DNA from: SIG672 sp045580325
GTDB lineage: Bacteria; Bacillota; Clostridia; Oscillospirales; CAG-272
NCBI GenBank assembly: GCA_045580325.1
Contig: JAZNNR010000012.1
Location: 1-64,000 of the forward strand
Length of the DNA stretch: 64,000 nucleotides
Reading direction: 5' to 3'
Positions 53,862-62,976 of this stretch are shown here, piece by piece. The notes under the pieces were generated by a model. The model did not search any database. It was not told the origin of the DNA and worked only from the letters and a program-made list of their open reading frames with translations. The position numbers were made by a program, and so were the translations under genes. Each line of letters opens with the position of its first letter. The first letter of the stretch is position 1.

Positions 53862-53895
53862 CCCGATGCGTATGAGTACGCCTCGGGCATTTTTG
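53862..53895 (+). terminator. Attenuator (terminator) of the exporter operon
   Basis: CCCGATGCGTA-tgag-TACGCCTCGGG forms a 10-pair stem with one mismatch, followed by CATTTTTG. Its right-hand part TGAGTACG pairs with CGTACTCA in the leader ORF, and CCTCGG pairs with CCGAGG (53814-53819), so two mutually exclusive folds exist. Confidence 0.65.
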
Positions 53896-53903
53896 TTTAT
53901 ACG

Positions 53904-53940
53904 GCACCCGTGGCGGCTCGCTTACGGGTGCTTTATCTTT
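53904..53940 (+). promoter_or_regulatory. Third leader hairpin, possible second terminator
   Basis: GCACCCGT / ACGGGTGC, eight-base perfect stem with a 12-base loop, then TTTATCTTTT. It could be a second attenuator or an mRNA stabiliser. The remaining bases to 53983 hold a GGAGA 35 bases before the exporter ATG and nothing else visible. Confidence 0.5.
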
Positions 53941-53983
53941 TCTATCGGAGATAATCGACTAACTAAATTCAAAGACAACAAAT

Positions 53984-55723
53984 ATGAAAAAACTACTTGA
54001 ATTATTAAAACCCTACCGAAAAAAGCTTGTAGGAGTCGCTCTGATCGACGGCGTCGCTATGATATGCTCACTTTTGATGCCCTTCGTTATGAGCGAGATA
54101 GTTGAAAAGGGTATTTCAAAGCAAAACATTTCACTTGTCTGGAAATATGCGGCAATAATGGTACTTTTAGCAATAGTATCCCTTATAGCAAGTATTATTT
54201 CGGCAAAGCTCAATACGGCTATTTCTGCGGGCTATTCGTCCGATCTTTGCTATGCGACCTTTAAAAAGATCAACTTGCTTTCCTACACAAATTACACCAA
54301 AATAGGTCCTTCGGGACTTTTGACGAGGGCTACCGACGATATATGGAACGTTGAGGGAACTATTACGAGCTTACCCTATACCCTTTTCACCGTTCCTATT
54401 ATGTTTATCGGCTCGGCTGTTCTTGCATTCATTGCCGACCCCGTTTTATCGGCTGTTTTTATGCTGTCGATCCCGCCTATCCTTATTTTAGTGCTCATTC
54501 TTATGCGCCCTCTTTACGATATGTGGGACAAATCGGACAAGTACATAGATATGCAGAACAAAATAGTAAGAGAGCGTCTGTCGGGACTCCGCGTTGTCAG
54601 AGCCTTTAATAATGAAAAACGCGAGCACGGCAGAGCTAAATTTGCCACCGAGGAAATGGCAAAGTATATGATACGTGCCAACACGCGCGGAGGAATGGTA
54701 GATCCCTTTGCTATGCTCCTTCTCAATCTTGCCACAGTTGCCGTAATTTATTTTGGAGGCATAAGAGCGCAGACGGGCGCGGGAATAAGCACGGGCGGAG
54801 TAATTGCCGTGCTTCAGTATATCGGTATGATATCAAACGCCCTCATAAACATATCCTGGACGCTCGCGTGGCTGCCAAAGGTGAAGGTATCTATGCGCCG
54901 TCTTAATGATATTCACGCAAGCCCCGACGAAGAAACTATACCCGAGGGCGAGGGTAAAATACCAAACGGATTTGATATAGAGATCAAAAATCTCTCCTTT
55001 ACCTATCCCGATTCTTCGAAAAACGTTATCGAAAACCTTTCCCTTTCTATAAAGGAAGGTGAGCATATTGCGCTTATCGGAGGTACGGGAAGCGGAAAAA
55101 GCACGCTGATAAAGCTGCTTGCCGGACTTTTTGAGCCGAGCGAGGGTGAAATAATCATCGGCGGAGCTTCCTATAAAGATATGCGAAAGATTGACGTCCG
55201 CTCACATTTCTCGGTTGCTCTACAAAAAGCGCAGATATTTGAAGGAACTGTGCGCGATAACATCAGAATGGGAAAGCCCGACGCAACAGACGAGGAGATA
55301 TACGAAGCTCTGAGACTGTCCAAAATGGCAGAATTCGTTGATTCCCACAAGGAAGGGCTCGACTATATCTTAGTCGGCAGCGGCCAGAACGTCAGCGGTG
55401 GTCAGCGTCAAAGACTTAATATGGCGAGAACTGTAATAAAGAAAGCAGACCTGTATATTTTCGATGACAGCTTCAGTGCGCTCGATTTCCTTACCGAAAG
55501 TGAGATAAAAGAAAATTACAAGGATCTCCTTTGCGGGAAAAGCAGAATAGTAGCTACTCAGCGTATCAGCACGGCAATGAGTGCAGACCGAATATACGTA
55601 CTCGACAAGGGACGTATAATCGGTGTCGGAACGCACAGCGAGCTTCTTTCCTCCTGTCCTATATACCGCGAGATCGCTGATTCTCAGCTCGGGAGCAGAA
55701 AGGAGGGCGCATATGAAGAATAA
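53984..55723 (+). CDS. Heterodimeric ABC exporter, degenerate-site subunit
   Basis: 579 residues: six membrane helices (about 1-310) and a nucleotide-binding domain. Walker A is GGTGSGKST and the signature VSGGQRQRL is canonical. The Walker B end is IFDDSFSALD, with Asp for the catalytic Glu, and the H-loop is ATQRIST, with Gln for His. So its own ATP site is non-hydrolysing, as in the BmrC, LmrC or TM287 type subunits. Its intact signature would complete the partner's active site. No clear ribosome site precedes the ATG. It overlaps the next gene by 11 bases. Confidence 0.9.
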   Translation: MKKLLELLKPYRKKLVGVALIDGVAMICSLLMPFVMSEIVEKGISKQNISLVWKYAAIMVLLAIVSLIASIISAKLNTAISAGYSSDLCYATFKKINLLSYTNYTKIGPSGLLTRATDDIWNVEGTITSLPYTLFTVPIMFIGSAVLAFIADPVLSAVFMLSIPPILILVLILMRPLYDMWDKSDKYIDMQNKIVRERLSGLRVVRAFNNEKREHGRAKFATEEMAKYMIRANTRGGMVDPFAMLLLNLATVAVIYFGGIRAQTGAGISTGGVIAVLQYIGMISNALINISWTLAWLPKVKVSMRRLNDIHASPDEETIPEGEGKIPNGFDIEIKNLSFTYPDSSKNVIENLSLSIKEGEHIALIGGTGSGKSTLIKLLAGLFEPSEGEIIIGGASYKDMRKIDVRSHFSVALQKAQIFEGTVRDNIRMGKPDATDEEIYEALRLSKMAEFVDSHKEGLDYILVGSGQNVSGGQRQRLNMARTVIKKADLYIFDDSFSALDFLTESEIKENYKDLLCGKSRIVATQRISTAMSADRIYVLDKGRIIGVGTHSELLSSCPIYREIADSQLGSRKEGAYEE

Positions 55724-57497
55724 TTACAAAACCAAGGGACTTAGCTCTGCAAGGGTCATTTTACGCATAACGAAGGATTCGCTCGGAATAATTCATTGGC
55801 TTCTCCTTGCAACCGTACTAAGTATAGGCTCTGCATACCTTGCTATGACCGCTCCCGAAATACTTGGAAATCTGACAAATCAGATCTATGATCTGCTTGA
55901 CATTGGCATTTCGCTCGACACTTCGCTCTTTAACAGGCGTATTATAACTCTTATCGCTCTTTATCTCATATCAGCGCTTCTCAGTGCATTGACCAAGGCT
56001 GTTATGAACTACTCTGTAAGCAGCTTCTTCACCTGCAAATTAAGAGTAAAAATGAGCGAAAAGATCGCAAAGATACCTATAAAAGTGGTCGACAGCACGC
56101 CAAACGGAGAGTTTATATCAAGAATGACTAACGACGTTTCGATTATGGGCGGCTCTATACACGACATATTCGGTATCATTATTAACGGCGTTATTCAGCT
56201 CGTGATGATATCAATAATCATTTTCACGCAGGAACCTATTATGGCTGTTGCGGTAATCGTATTCGTGCCGCTCTCCCTGACACTTTCTGCAGTACTTGCA
56301 TCAAAAAGCGAAAAGCACTTCGATAATTCGCGTGAGCAGTCAGGTAAGCTTTATAGCATTTGCGAGGAAAACCTGTCCTGCTTCGATGCTGTTAAGATTT
56401 TCTCGATTGAAAAGTCGCAGAACAAAAAGTACAAGGACGTTACGAAAAAATATTCCGACTATTCTGCAAAGGGATACTTCGTTTCGGGCCTTGTGAGCCC
56501 CATAGTCGAACTTATCAACAACCTTTCTTACGTTGCCATCTGCGTTATCGGCGCCTATCTTGTGATAAACGGACGCGTAAACGTCGGCTCACTTGTGGCT
56601 TTTATTATGTATACCAAGCTTTTCTCCGGACCTCTTGAATCTATCGCAAGCGGAATGTCAATGATCCAATCGACTATCGCTTCTGCGAGAAGAGTGTACG
56701 AATATCTCGACGGCGAGGAAATGGACGAGATCGAGCCCGAAGGAAATATCTCAGTTGAAGGCAAGGTCGATTTTGTGGACGTTTGCTTCTCCTATACCGA
56801 TGACAAGCCGCTTATCGAAAATCTGAATCTGCACGTCAATCCGGGCGAAAAGGTGGCAATAGTAGGACCTACGGGCGGCGGAAAGACGACTATCGTTAAC
56901 ATTCTGATGCGCTTTTACGATTCAAAATCGGGAAAGGTTCTCGTTGATGGAAAGGATATTACGGCTATGAGCCGTACCGACGTAAGAGAAATGTTCGGTA
57001 TGGTACTGCAGGATACGATGCTCTTTTCGGGAAGCGTATATGATAACATTGCCTACGGAAAAGAGAGTGCAACACGCGACGAGGTAATGGGTGCGGCGAA
57101 AAAAGCACATATAGACAGCTTTATCGACACTCTCCCCAAAGGATATGACACCGAAATAAATGAGGACAGCACGAACATCAGCGCAGGACAAAAGCAGCTC
57201 CTTACCATTGCAAGAGCTTACCTGTCCGACAGACCTATTCTCATTCTTGACGAAGCAACGAGCAACGTCGACACCCGTACAGAGCTTCTGATACAGCAAA
57301 CGATGGACGAGCTTATGAAGGGGCGCACTGCTTTCGTTATTGCTCACAGACTTTCTACTATCGAAAACGCGGATATTATCCTCGTTGTAGACAACGGACA
57401 TATAGTTGAGAAGGGAAAGCACACAGAGCTGTTGAAGCAAAACGGACTCTATTCAAGAATTTATTACAGTCAGTATCCCAAAGCGCAAAGCATATAA
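55713..57497 (+). CDS. Heterodimeric ABC exporter, catalytic-site subunit
   Basis: 594 residues from the ATG at 55713, with AAAGGAGGG upstream and inside the end of the previous gene. Walker A GPTGGGKTT, Walker B ILILDEATSNVD with catalytic Glu, and the H-loop VIAHRLST are canonical. The signature is ISAGQKQLL, with Ala for the first Gly. This is the exact complement of the first subunit: one good ATP site and one degenerate site per dimer. The pair resembles BmrCD/LmrCD multidrug exporters. The upstream attenuator suggests induction by ribosome-directed drugs. Confidence 0.9.
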   Translation: MKNNYKTKGLSSARVILRITKDSLGIIHWLLLATVLSIGSAYLAMTAPEILGNLTNQIYDLLDIGISLDTSLFNRRIITLIALYLISALLSALTKAVMNYSVSSFFTCKLRVKMSEKIAKIPIKVVDSTPNGEFISRMTNDVSIMGGSIHDIFGIIINGVIQLVMISIIIFTQEPIMAVAVIVFVPLSLTLSAVLASKSEKHFDNSREQSGKLYSICEENLSCFDAVKIFSIEKSQNKKYKDVTKKYSDYSAKGYFVSGLVSPIVELINNLSYVAICVIGAYLVINGRVNVGSLVAFIMYTKLFSGPLESIASGMSMIQSTIASARRVYEYLDGEEMDEIEPEGNISVEGKVDFVDVCFSYTDDKPLIENLNLHVNPGEKVAIVGPTGGGKTTIVNILMRFYDSKSGKVLVDGKDITAMSRTDVREMFGMVLQDTMLFSGSVYDNIAYGKESATRDEVMGAAKKAHIDSFIDTLPKGYDTEINEDSTNISAGQKQLLTIARAYLSDRPILILDEATSNVDTRTELLIQQTMDELMKGRTAFVIAHRLSTIENADIILVVDNGHIVEKGKHTELLKQNGLYSRIYYSQYPKAQSI

Positions 57498-57518
57498 TTA
57501 TTTGATCCCAACACACGC

Positions 57519-57554
57519 AAAAGACGGTATGGAATTTATCCATACCGTCTTTTT
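57519..57554. terminator. Bidirectional intrinsic terminator
   Basis: Stem AAAAGACGGTATGG / CCATACCGTCTTTT with a 7-base loop, T run after it, between the exporter operon and the convergent opp operon. Confidence 0.85.
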
Positions 57555-57596
57555 TACTGTTTTGTCCCCTCTGTAAATACGAGGGATTTTTAGCTT

Positions 57597-58019
57597 TTAC
57601 ACTATATTATAGAAATTTGTATACCAAATAACCGTGAATATAATGCCAATCAGCAGAAAAAAGAGTCCTGTAAAAAGAATACAGTGGTCGCTCGATTTTT
57701 TCATAGCAGCGAGCTTTCTTTCGCGGTATTTTGCATAAACCTCGTGGTGTTTTCTACCCATAGGAGTAAATGCCAACACAACGTTTCGAAGCACAAAGCC
57801 AATTCCTATAAGTGCGCCTTCTCCGCTGATGAACAACATTCCGGCAAACAGGGTAAGCAAAATTCCCGAAACAAAGAATCCGTCTGATAAAATCTGAATA
57901 TTTACACCAAGGCTGTCGGTGAAAAAGCCTTTTGCCCAAAACACAAGAAGTGTTATAGCCGAGGCAACGCCGAAGCATACGGCATATTTTATTAGTAATG
58001 CTTTGTTTTCGTTTTTCAC
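57597..58019 (-). CDS. DUF3899-type small membrane protein
   Basis: 140 residues with four hydrophobic segments (YAVCFGVASAITLLVFWAKG, GFFVSGILLTLFAGMLFI, GIGFVLRNVVLAF and CILFTGLFFLLIGIIFTVIW) and a basic stretch KYRERKLAAMKKS between the last two. It resembles DUF3899. It starts with GTG six bases after the oppF stop, without a strong ribosome site, so it is the last gene of the opp operon and is probably translationally coupled. Its role in peptide transport is unknown. Confidence 0.7.
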   Translation of the reverse strand: MKNENKALLIKYAVCFGVASAITLLVFWAKGFFTDSLGVNIQILSDGFFVSGILLTLFAGMLFISGEGALIGIGFVLRNVVLAFTPMGRKHHEVYAKYRERKLAAMKKSSDHCILFTGLFFLLIGIIFTVIWYTNFYNIV

Positions 58020-58025
58020 TTCAAC

Positions 58026-59240
58026 TTAACCGTCCGTTTCGTCATTTAACATCTGTCTATACGCTGCTTCTTCCGCATCGTTACAACGCACGAAGTGTCC
58101 CGGAGTTATCTCACGGAAGGAAGGCAGGTCTACCGAATAATCGTGCTCCGCAAGCGGATTGTAGGTTATTCTTGTACGCTGCTTTTCGTAGATCGGGTCA
58201 GGAAGCGGAATTGCCGAAAGAAGCGACTTTGTATACGGGTGGAGCGGATGCTTAAAGAGCTCGTCAGAGTCTGCAAGCTCTACCATATTACCGAAATACA
58301 TAACACCGATTCTATCCGAGAAGTATTTAACAACCGAAAGGTCGTGTGCTATAAACAAAATGGTAAGGTTCTTACGGTCTCTGAGGTCGTTAAGCAGGTT
58401 GATAACCTGTGCCTGAATCGATACGTCAAGAGCAGAGATAGGCTCGTCTGCGATGATCATTTCGGGTTCCATAACAACGGCTCTTGCAATACCTATACGC
58501 TGACGCTGACCGCCCGAGAATTCGTGCGGATAACGGTCTGCGTGCTCACGGACAAGTCCGACTGTTTCAAGAATTTCGTAAACCTTTTCGTTGATATAAT
58601 TCTTATCGGTTACGCCGTTGATGATAAGTCCTTCGGCGATAATATCACGAACTGTCATACGGGGGTCAAGAGACGCGATAGGGTCCTGGAAGATCATCTG
58701 GATCTGTGTGATCAGTCTGGACTTCTTTGCAACGCGGAGCTTACTCTTGTACTCTTTTTTAAGAGCTTTAAGTTCCTCGGTGCTATCTACCTTTTCGAAT
58801 TTTTCAGCATATTCCTCTTCGAGCTTCTTTACTCGGGAAGCGGCATACTGTCTGTCAACAGCCTTGTTTTCGGCTTTTGCATCTCGGATAAGTTCTCTGT
58901 TCTTGCTGACAATAGCGTTAAACTCTTCTCTTGTGATCTTCTCAGCAGAAAGGTCTTTCTTCGCCTTCTTGATAGCGTCCTTATAGGAGCGTACACCCGC
59001 GCCTATTCTCTGTCCTTTAAAATACACGTTACCCGAGGTAATATTATACAGCTTGATTATTGAACGTCCGGTCGTGGTCTTACCGCAGCCCGACTCTCCA
59101 ACAAGACCAAAGGTTTCGCCTTTTTTGATCTCAAAGCTTACGTCGTCGACCGCTTTAAGATCCTTACGTCCCAAACGGAAATATTGGCAAAGATGGTCTA
59201 CTTTAAGAAGTACTTCGTTATTATTCTCCAATGTTGCCAC
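58026..59240 (-). CDS. oppF: Oligopeptide ABC transporter ATPase OppF, with insertion
   Basis: 404 residues against about 310-330 for usual OppF. Walker A is GESGCGKTT (48-56). Then comes an extra lysine- and glutamate-rich helical stretch (about 82-175) before the Q-loop QMIFQDPIASLDPRM. Signature FSGGQRQRIGIARAV, Walker B MIIADEPISALD and the H-loop AHDLSVV are normal, and so is the C-terminal HPYTKSLLSAIPLPDP. It starts with GTG inside the oppD end (20-base overlap). It pairs with OppD to power peptide uptake. The insert is probably a coiled coil and has no known role. Confidence 0.88.
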   Translation of the reverse strand: MATLENNNEVLLKVDHLCQYFRLGRKDLKAVDDVSFEIKKGETFGLVGESGCGKTTTGRSIIKLYNITSGNVYFKGQRIGAGVRSYKDAIKKAKKDLSAEKITREEFNAIVSKNRELIRDAKAENKAVDRQYAASRVKKLEEEYAEKFEKVDSTEELKALKKEYKSKLRVAKKSRLITQIQMIFQDPIASLDPRMTVRDIIAEGLIINGVTDKNYINEKVYEILETVGLVREHADRYPHEFSGGQRQRIGIARAVVMEPEMIIADEPISALDVSIQAQVINLLNDLRDRKNLTILFIAHDLSVVKYFSDRIGVMYFGNMVELADSDELFKHPLHPYTKSLLSAIPLPDPIYEKQRTRITYNPLAEHDYSVDLPSFREITPGHFVRCNDAEEAAYRQMLNDETDG

Positions 59241-61383
59241 CTCTTTCCTTCATTCGTTTGATACGTTCAGTAATGATCTTGGGAATTTCAACCTTGGGAG
59301 CGTTCGGGTGAAGCAGCCATGTCGCCGCAAAGTGCGTAGGAGATACCTCGTACATAGGAGGCTGCATCTCGTAGTCAATTTCCATAGCGTACTTGTTTCT
59401 TTCTGCAAACGCATCACCAACAGGCGGATATATCATATTCGGAGGAGTTCCGGGGATAGCATCCAGCTTCTCGTTGGTATCAAGGTCAGGCATAGAAGAC
59501 AGAAGTGCCCAAGTATATGGGTGCTGAGGATTATAGAATACCTCGTTTGCTGTTCCGTACTCTACTATCTTACCTGCATACATAACGGCAATTCTGTCTG
59601 CCATGTTCGCAACTACACCAAGGTCATGTGTAATGAATATAATAGAAAGGTTACGTTCTTTCTTAAGGCGGTTGATAAGCTCAAGTATCTGCGCCTGAAT
59701 AGTAACGTCAAGTGCCGTTGTAGGCTCGTCGCATATCAGAATGTCGGGGTTAGCCGAGAGCGCGATAGCGATAACTATACGCTGACGCATACCGCCTGAG
59801 AATTCAAACGGATACTGTCTGAAACGCATTCTCGCCTCGGGAATACCAACCTCATCCATAAGCTTTATAGCTTTTTCTTTCGCGATACGCTTGGTAAGCA
59901 CGTAAACGACCTGCGATGCCTTTTCCTTAAGAAAATCGATTATTTCAAGGCAACGCTTATCAACGTCAACATTTTCCGCGTTATCAACGTCTGCCTTAAA
60001 TTTGTTTATTACTCTTGTAAGAACTGATACGATATTCTTTATCTGTTCCTCGGGTTCGATAACAGACTTAGGAATTACCTGCCAATCTACTGTCTTACCC
60101 CTTGCAAGAAGAGCTTCTCTCTTTGCTGTCTGCTTTGCAAAACGAGCTTCTTCCTTGGGGTTATTCTTGATGTAGAAGAAATACTTTTCCACTTCTCTTT
60201 CAAGTGCGCCGCCGAAAGTATATGCAAGGTTATCCTTTACAACAGCAAGAGGATCGATAGCTGTGCGAACGCTGCTGTTTACGCTCTTGCACTGTGCCAT
60301 TGCATCGCTTTCGGTGAAGTTACCTGCTTTAAAGAAGTTAACAGTATTTTCAAGGTCGGCTATTGCCTTCTTCTTATTTTCAAGAGTTTTCTTAAGCGAA
60401 TACTGTACCGCTATCTTTTCGAGAGCGATAAAGGAATCCATAAAGTTTTTATTAAGAAAACTAAGCGCCATTTCATTAGCTTCTTCAGCAGGCATCTGGC
60501 TAAGATCAACGTCAGGGTTCTTATAAACGTAGTAACCGATTCTGAAGAAGTTATACTGTGTCTGTGCGAGCATTTCTGTCGCGGTTTCCTTGATCGACAT
60601 CAAAAGTCTCGCCGCTTCGCTCTCGCTGCGCGAGATAGATTTCATAGCAGTTATATAAGATTTGAGAGTATCTGTATAAGAACCAACGAAATACTTATCA
60701 TCAATTGCTTTGAGCTTACGCTTTACAAGTCCGAGTGTTGAAGAAACGTCAACCTTCTGCTTCTTTTCTGTAAGGAAAAGGAAATCTTCGATAATAGCGA
60801 TAAGCTCCTCTGCCGCAGTACGTGCATCGTTATAGCTGTTCTGAAGCTTATTTGCCTGAATATTAAAGTTGTCAAAGGTCTTGATATATTCATCAACCTT
60901 TTCAAGTGAAACACTTGCACTCTTATCTTCGGCAAGTGCCTTTTTCATCATATCGGACAAATTGGCAAGTGTTTTATTAAATGTCGTGCGCCCTTCCTTG
61001 CGGTTTGCCTTGTTTTTAAGGAGCATCGCCTCGGTGATCTGTCTACCGATACGCATAATAGGGTTAAGCGAGGAAAGCGGATCCTGGAAGATCATCGCGA
61101 TCTTATCTCCGCGAAGCTTGTGCATTTCCTCTTCGGGAATACGAACGAGGTCCTGACCGTCGTAAAGGATCTCTCCGCCTTCATAAATAGCATTTACTGC
61201 CGAGATACCCATAATAGCCTTGGACGTAACCGATTTTCCCGATCCCGATTCTCCAACTATGGCAAGAGTTTCGCCTTTATAAAGGTCAAACGAAATATTG
61301 CGGACCGCCTGTACCTTACCTGCATCTGTACGGAAGGATATTTTTAAATCATTAACTGATAATTTAACCTGATTATTATTCAT
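59221..61383 (-). CDS. oppD: Oligopeptide ABC transporter ATPase OppD with ~375-residue insertion
   Basis: 720 residues, about twice the usual OppD. Residues 1-124 hold Walker A GESGSGKS (44-51) and the Q-loop IFQDPLSSLNPIM (Q100). Residues about 125-500 are an insert of mostly charged helix with no ABC motif. From about 501 the normal protein resumes (EKAIKLMDEVGIPEARMR), with signature FSGGMRQR (528-535), Walker B ILICDEPTTALD and ITHDLGVVANMADR. The usual OppD C-terminal HPYTWALLSSMPD is present. So the insert splits the helical subdomain between Q-loop and signature while leaving every catalytic motif intact. It lies three bases after oppC. Confidence 0.9.
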   Translation of the reverse strand: MNNNQVKLSVNDLKISFRTDAGKVQAVRNISFDLYKGETLAIVGESGSGKSVTSKAIMGISAVNAIYEGGEILYDGQDLVRIPEEEMHKLRGDKIAMIFQDPLSSLNPIMRIGRQITEAMLLKNKANRKEGRTTFNKTLANLSDMMKKALAEDKSASVSLEKVDEYIKTFDNFNIQANKLQNSYNDARTAAEELIAIIEDFLFLTEKKQKVDVSSTLGLVKRKLKAIDDKYFVGSYTDTLKSYITAMKSISRSESEAARLLMSIKETATEMLAQTQYNFFRIGYYVYKNPDVDLSQMPAEEANEMALSFLNKNFMDSFIALEKIAVQYSLKKTLENKKKAIADLENTVNFFKAGNFTESDAMAQCKSVNSSVRTAIDPLAVVKDNLAYTFGGALEREVEKYFFYIKNNPKEEARFAKQTAKREALLARGKTVDWQVIPKSVIEPEEQIKNIVSVLTRVINKFKADVDNAENVDVDKRCLEIIDFLKEKASQVVYVLTKRIAKEKAIKLMDEVGIPEARMRFRQYPFEFSGGMRQRIVIAIALSANPDILICDEPTTALDVTIQAQILELINRLKKERNLSIIFITHDLGVVANMADRIAVMYAGKIVEYGTANEVFYNPQHPYTWALLSSMPDLDTNEKLDAIPGTPPNMIYPPVGDAFAERNKYAMEIDYEMQPPMYEVSPTHFAATWLLHPNAPKVEIPKIITERIKRMKERGGNIGE

Positions 61384-61386
61384 AGC

Positions 61387-62973
61387 TTAATCCTCCGATC
61401 CTCTGAGTGATGGGTTGAATGCGTCGCGCAGTCCGTTACCGAACAAGTTGAAGCTGAGCATCATAAGCACGAGGAACAGACAGGGGAAGAGTGCAACAAA
61501 TCCCGCGCCCGAAGTAATAGACTTCTGTCCCTGCGCGATAAGTGTACCTACGCTGGTCGTGTTACCTGCTTCAAGGTTAATAATACCAAGGTAGGAAAAG
61601 CTTGTTTCCGTATAGATCATTGAAGGGATTACAAGAGCAAAGCTCGTGACTATCGTACCGAGTCCGTTCGGGAAAATGTGCTTGAACATTATTCTTGCAT
61701 CACTTGCACCGAGCGTTCTTGCCGCCAGAACGTATTCCTGATTCTTGAACCTATAGAACTGCATTCTCGTTCTGCCAGCCATTCCTATCCAGCCTGTTGC
61801 GAAGAACGCGATGAAGAGTACAAGCACCTGGCTTGCACTTCCCATATGGTATTTAAGAAGTGTAATAACGATTATAGTGGGAACAGAACCGAGTATTTCA
61901 GAGAATCTTTCCATAAAGAGGTCGATCTTACCTCCAAAGTAACCCGAAATAGATCCCCAGATAACACCTACTATAAAGTTTACAACTGCAACGACTGTTG
62001 CAAAAATGAAGGAGAATCTTGCACCGTATGCAAGGCAAGCAAAAACGTCCTTGCCTGTTGCAGTAGCACCGAATACGAAGAGAGGTTCTTTGATACCGTC
62101 CTTCTTTTCCTGTGTATGCTCGTAGGTGTAGTATTCATAGTATTCAGCTCTGATTTCTATACCGCCGTCAACTTTTCTTCCGTAAGCATAGTAATACGTA
62201 GTGCCGTCCTCGACTATACCGTCTTCTCCTTCAAGTCGAAGGGAGTTGTACTCTGCTATAACAGGGTTTTCGGAATCTGCCTCATACTTCCAGTAGTTAG
62301 GAATAATATTACCGTCCGCATCAAGCTTAGGACGAACCTTAGCATCCATAGGATTTTCCATTACGTAGTAGATATTGGCATCGTGTACGTTCTTGGTGTG
62401 CTTGGGTCTGTCAGAGGTCTTAACAATAGGATAAAGAACCTGTTTGCCTGTTTCATTTTGATATTTCTGGATAGCCTCGAATTTTTCAGGAGATACGACC
62501 TTGTATTTACCAAAACCTACTCCGTGATAGGTATCGTAACGGTAAGTGTAATTTGAGCCGTCGGGGCTTACTTCATACTCACCACGCTTGATTATATCAT
62601 GACCTGTTTCCTGCATAGTAGCAAGATCCTTAAGATAACCAAGGTAACTAGTATTTTTCTCCTTATATCCGTCCCAAAAATCAATGCCGTTGTCTGCAAA
62701 CGCAGTTATTTTAGGACTTGCGTATGCGAAAGTCATATCATAGTACAGGGGTATGTAGGGTGTAAATAAAGGAGCAATTATTGCGAAAAGTACAAGGAAC
62801 AAAATTACGATTCCGCCAACCACCGCGCCTTTATTCTTACTGAAACGGCGGAATGCTCCCTGAAAATAGCTGACAGGCTTGGTGTCAAACTTTTTATCGT
62901 GAATTGTGCCCTCTTTTTCAACAAATCTGAATTTTTCAGCAGGGATATTGTCAAATTTATTTATCGATGTCAT
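61387..62973 (-). CDS. oppC: Oligopeptide ABC permease OppC with large external loop
   Basis: 528 residues against about 300 for usual OppC. An N-terminal cytoplasmic tail and the first membrane helix (about 52-72) are followed by about 220 extracytoplasmic residues rich in Tyr, Asp and Lys (about 74-295), then the normal permease core from FGATATGKDVFACLAYGARFS on, with the EAA-like loop AARTLGASDARIMFKHIFPN. OppC normally has FGTDxxGRDV where this has FGATATGKDV. The loop could contact the peptide-binding protein. It is three bases from both oppB and oppD. Confidence 0.9.
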   Translation of the reverse strand: MTSINKFDNIPAEKFRFVEKEGTIHDKKFDTKPVSYFQGAFRRFSKNKGAVVGGIVILFLVLFAIIAPLFTPYIPLYYDMTFAYASPKITAFADNGIDFWDGYKEKNTSYLGYLKDLATMQETGHDIIKRGEYEVSPDGSNYTYRYDTYHGVGFGKYKVVSPEKFEAIQKYQNETGKQVLYPIVKTSDRPKHTKNVHDANIYYVMENPMDAKVRPKLDADGNIIPNYWKYEADSENPVIAEYNSLRLEGEDGIVEDGTTYYYAYGRKVDGGIEIRAEYYEYYTYEHTQEKKDGIKEPLFVFGATATGKDVFACLAYGARFSFIFATVVAVVNFIVGVIWGSISGYFGGKIDLFMERFSEILGSVPTIIVITLLKYHMGSASQVLVLFIAFFATGWIGMAGRTRMQFYRFKNQEYVLAARTLGASDARIMFKHIFPNGLGTIVTSFALVIPSMIYTETSFSYLGIINLEAGNTTSVGTLIAQGQKSITSGAGFVALFPCLFLVLMMLSFNLFGNGLRDAFNPSLRGSED

Positions 62974-62976
62974 ACT

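Noticed and set aside
53613..53983. tRNA or small structural RNA in the stem-rich gap before the exporter
   Set aside because: The stems fit terminator/antiterminator folding with an ORF and ribosome site; no cloverleaf or CCA-like end was found.
59221..61383. Long OppD as two genes fused by an assembly error
   Set aside because: The two halves are the front and back of one ABC domain joined in frame by a helical insert with the same codon style; OppF and OppC are enlarged too.
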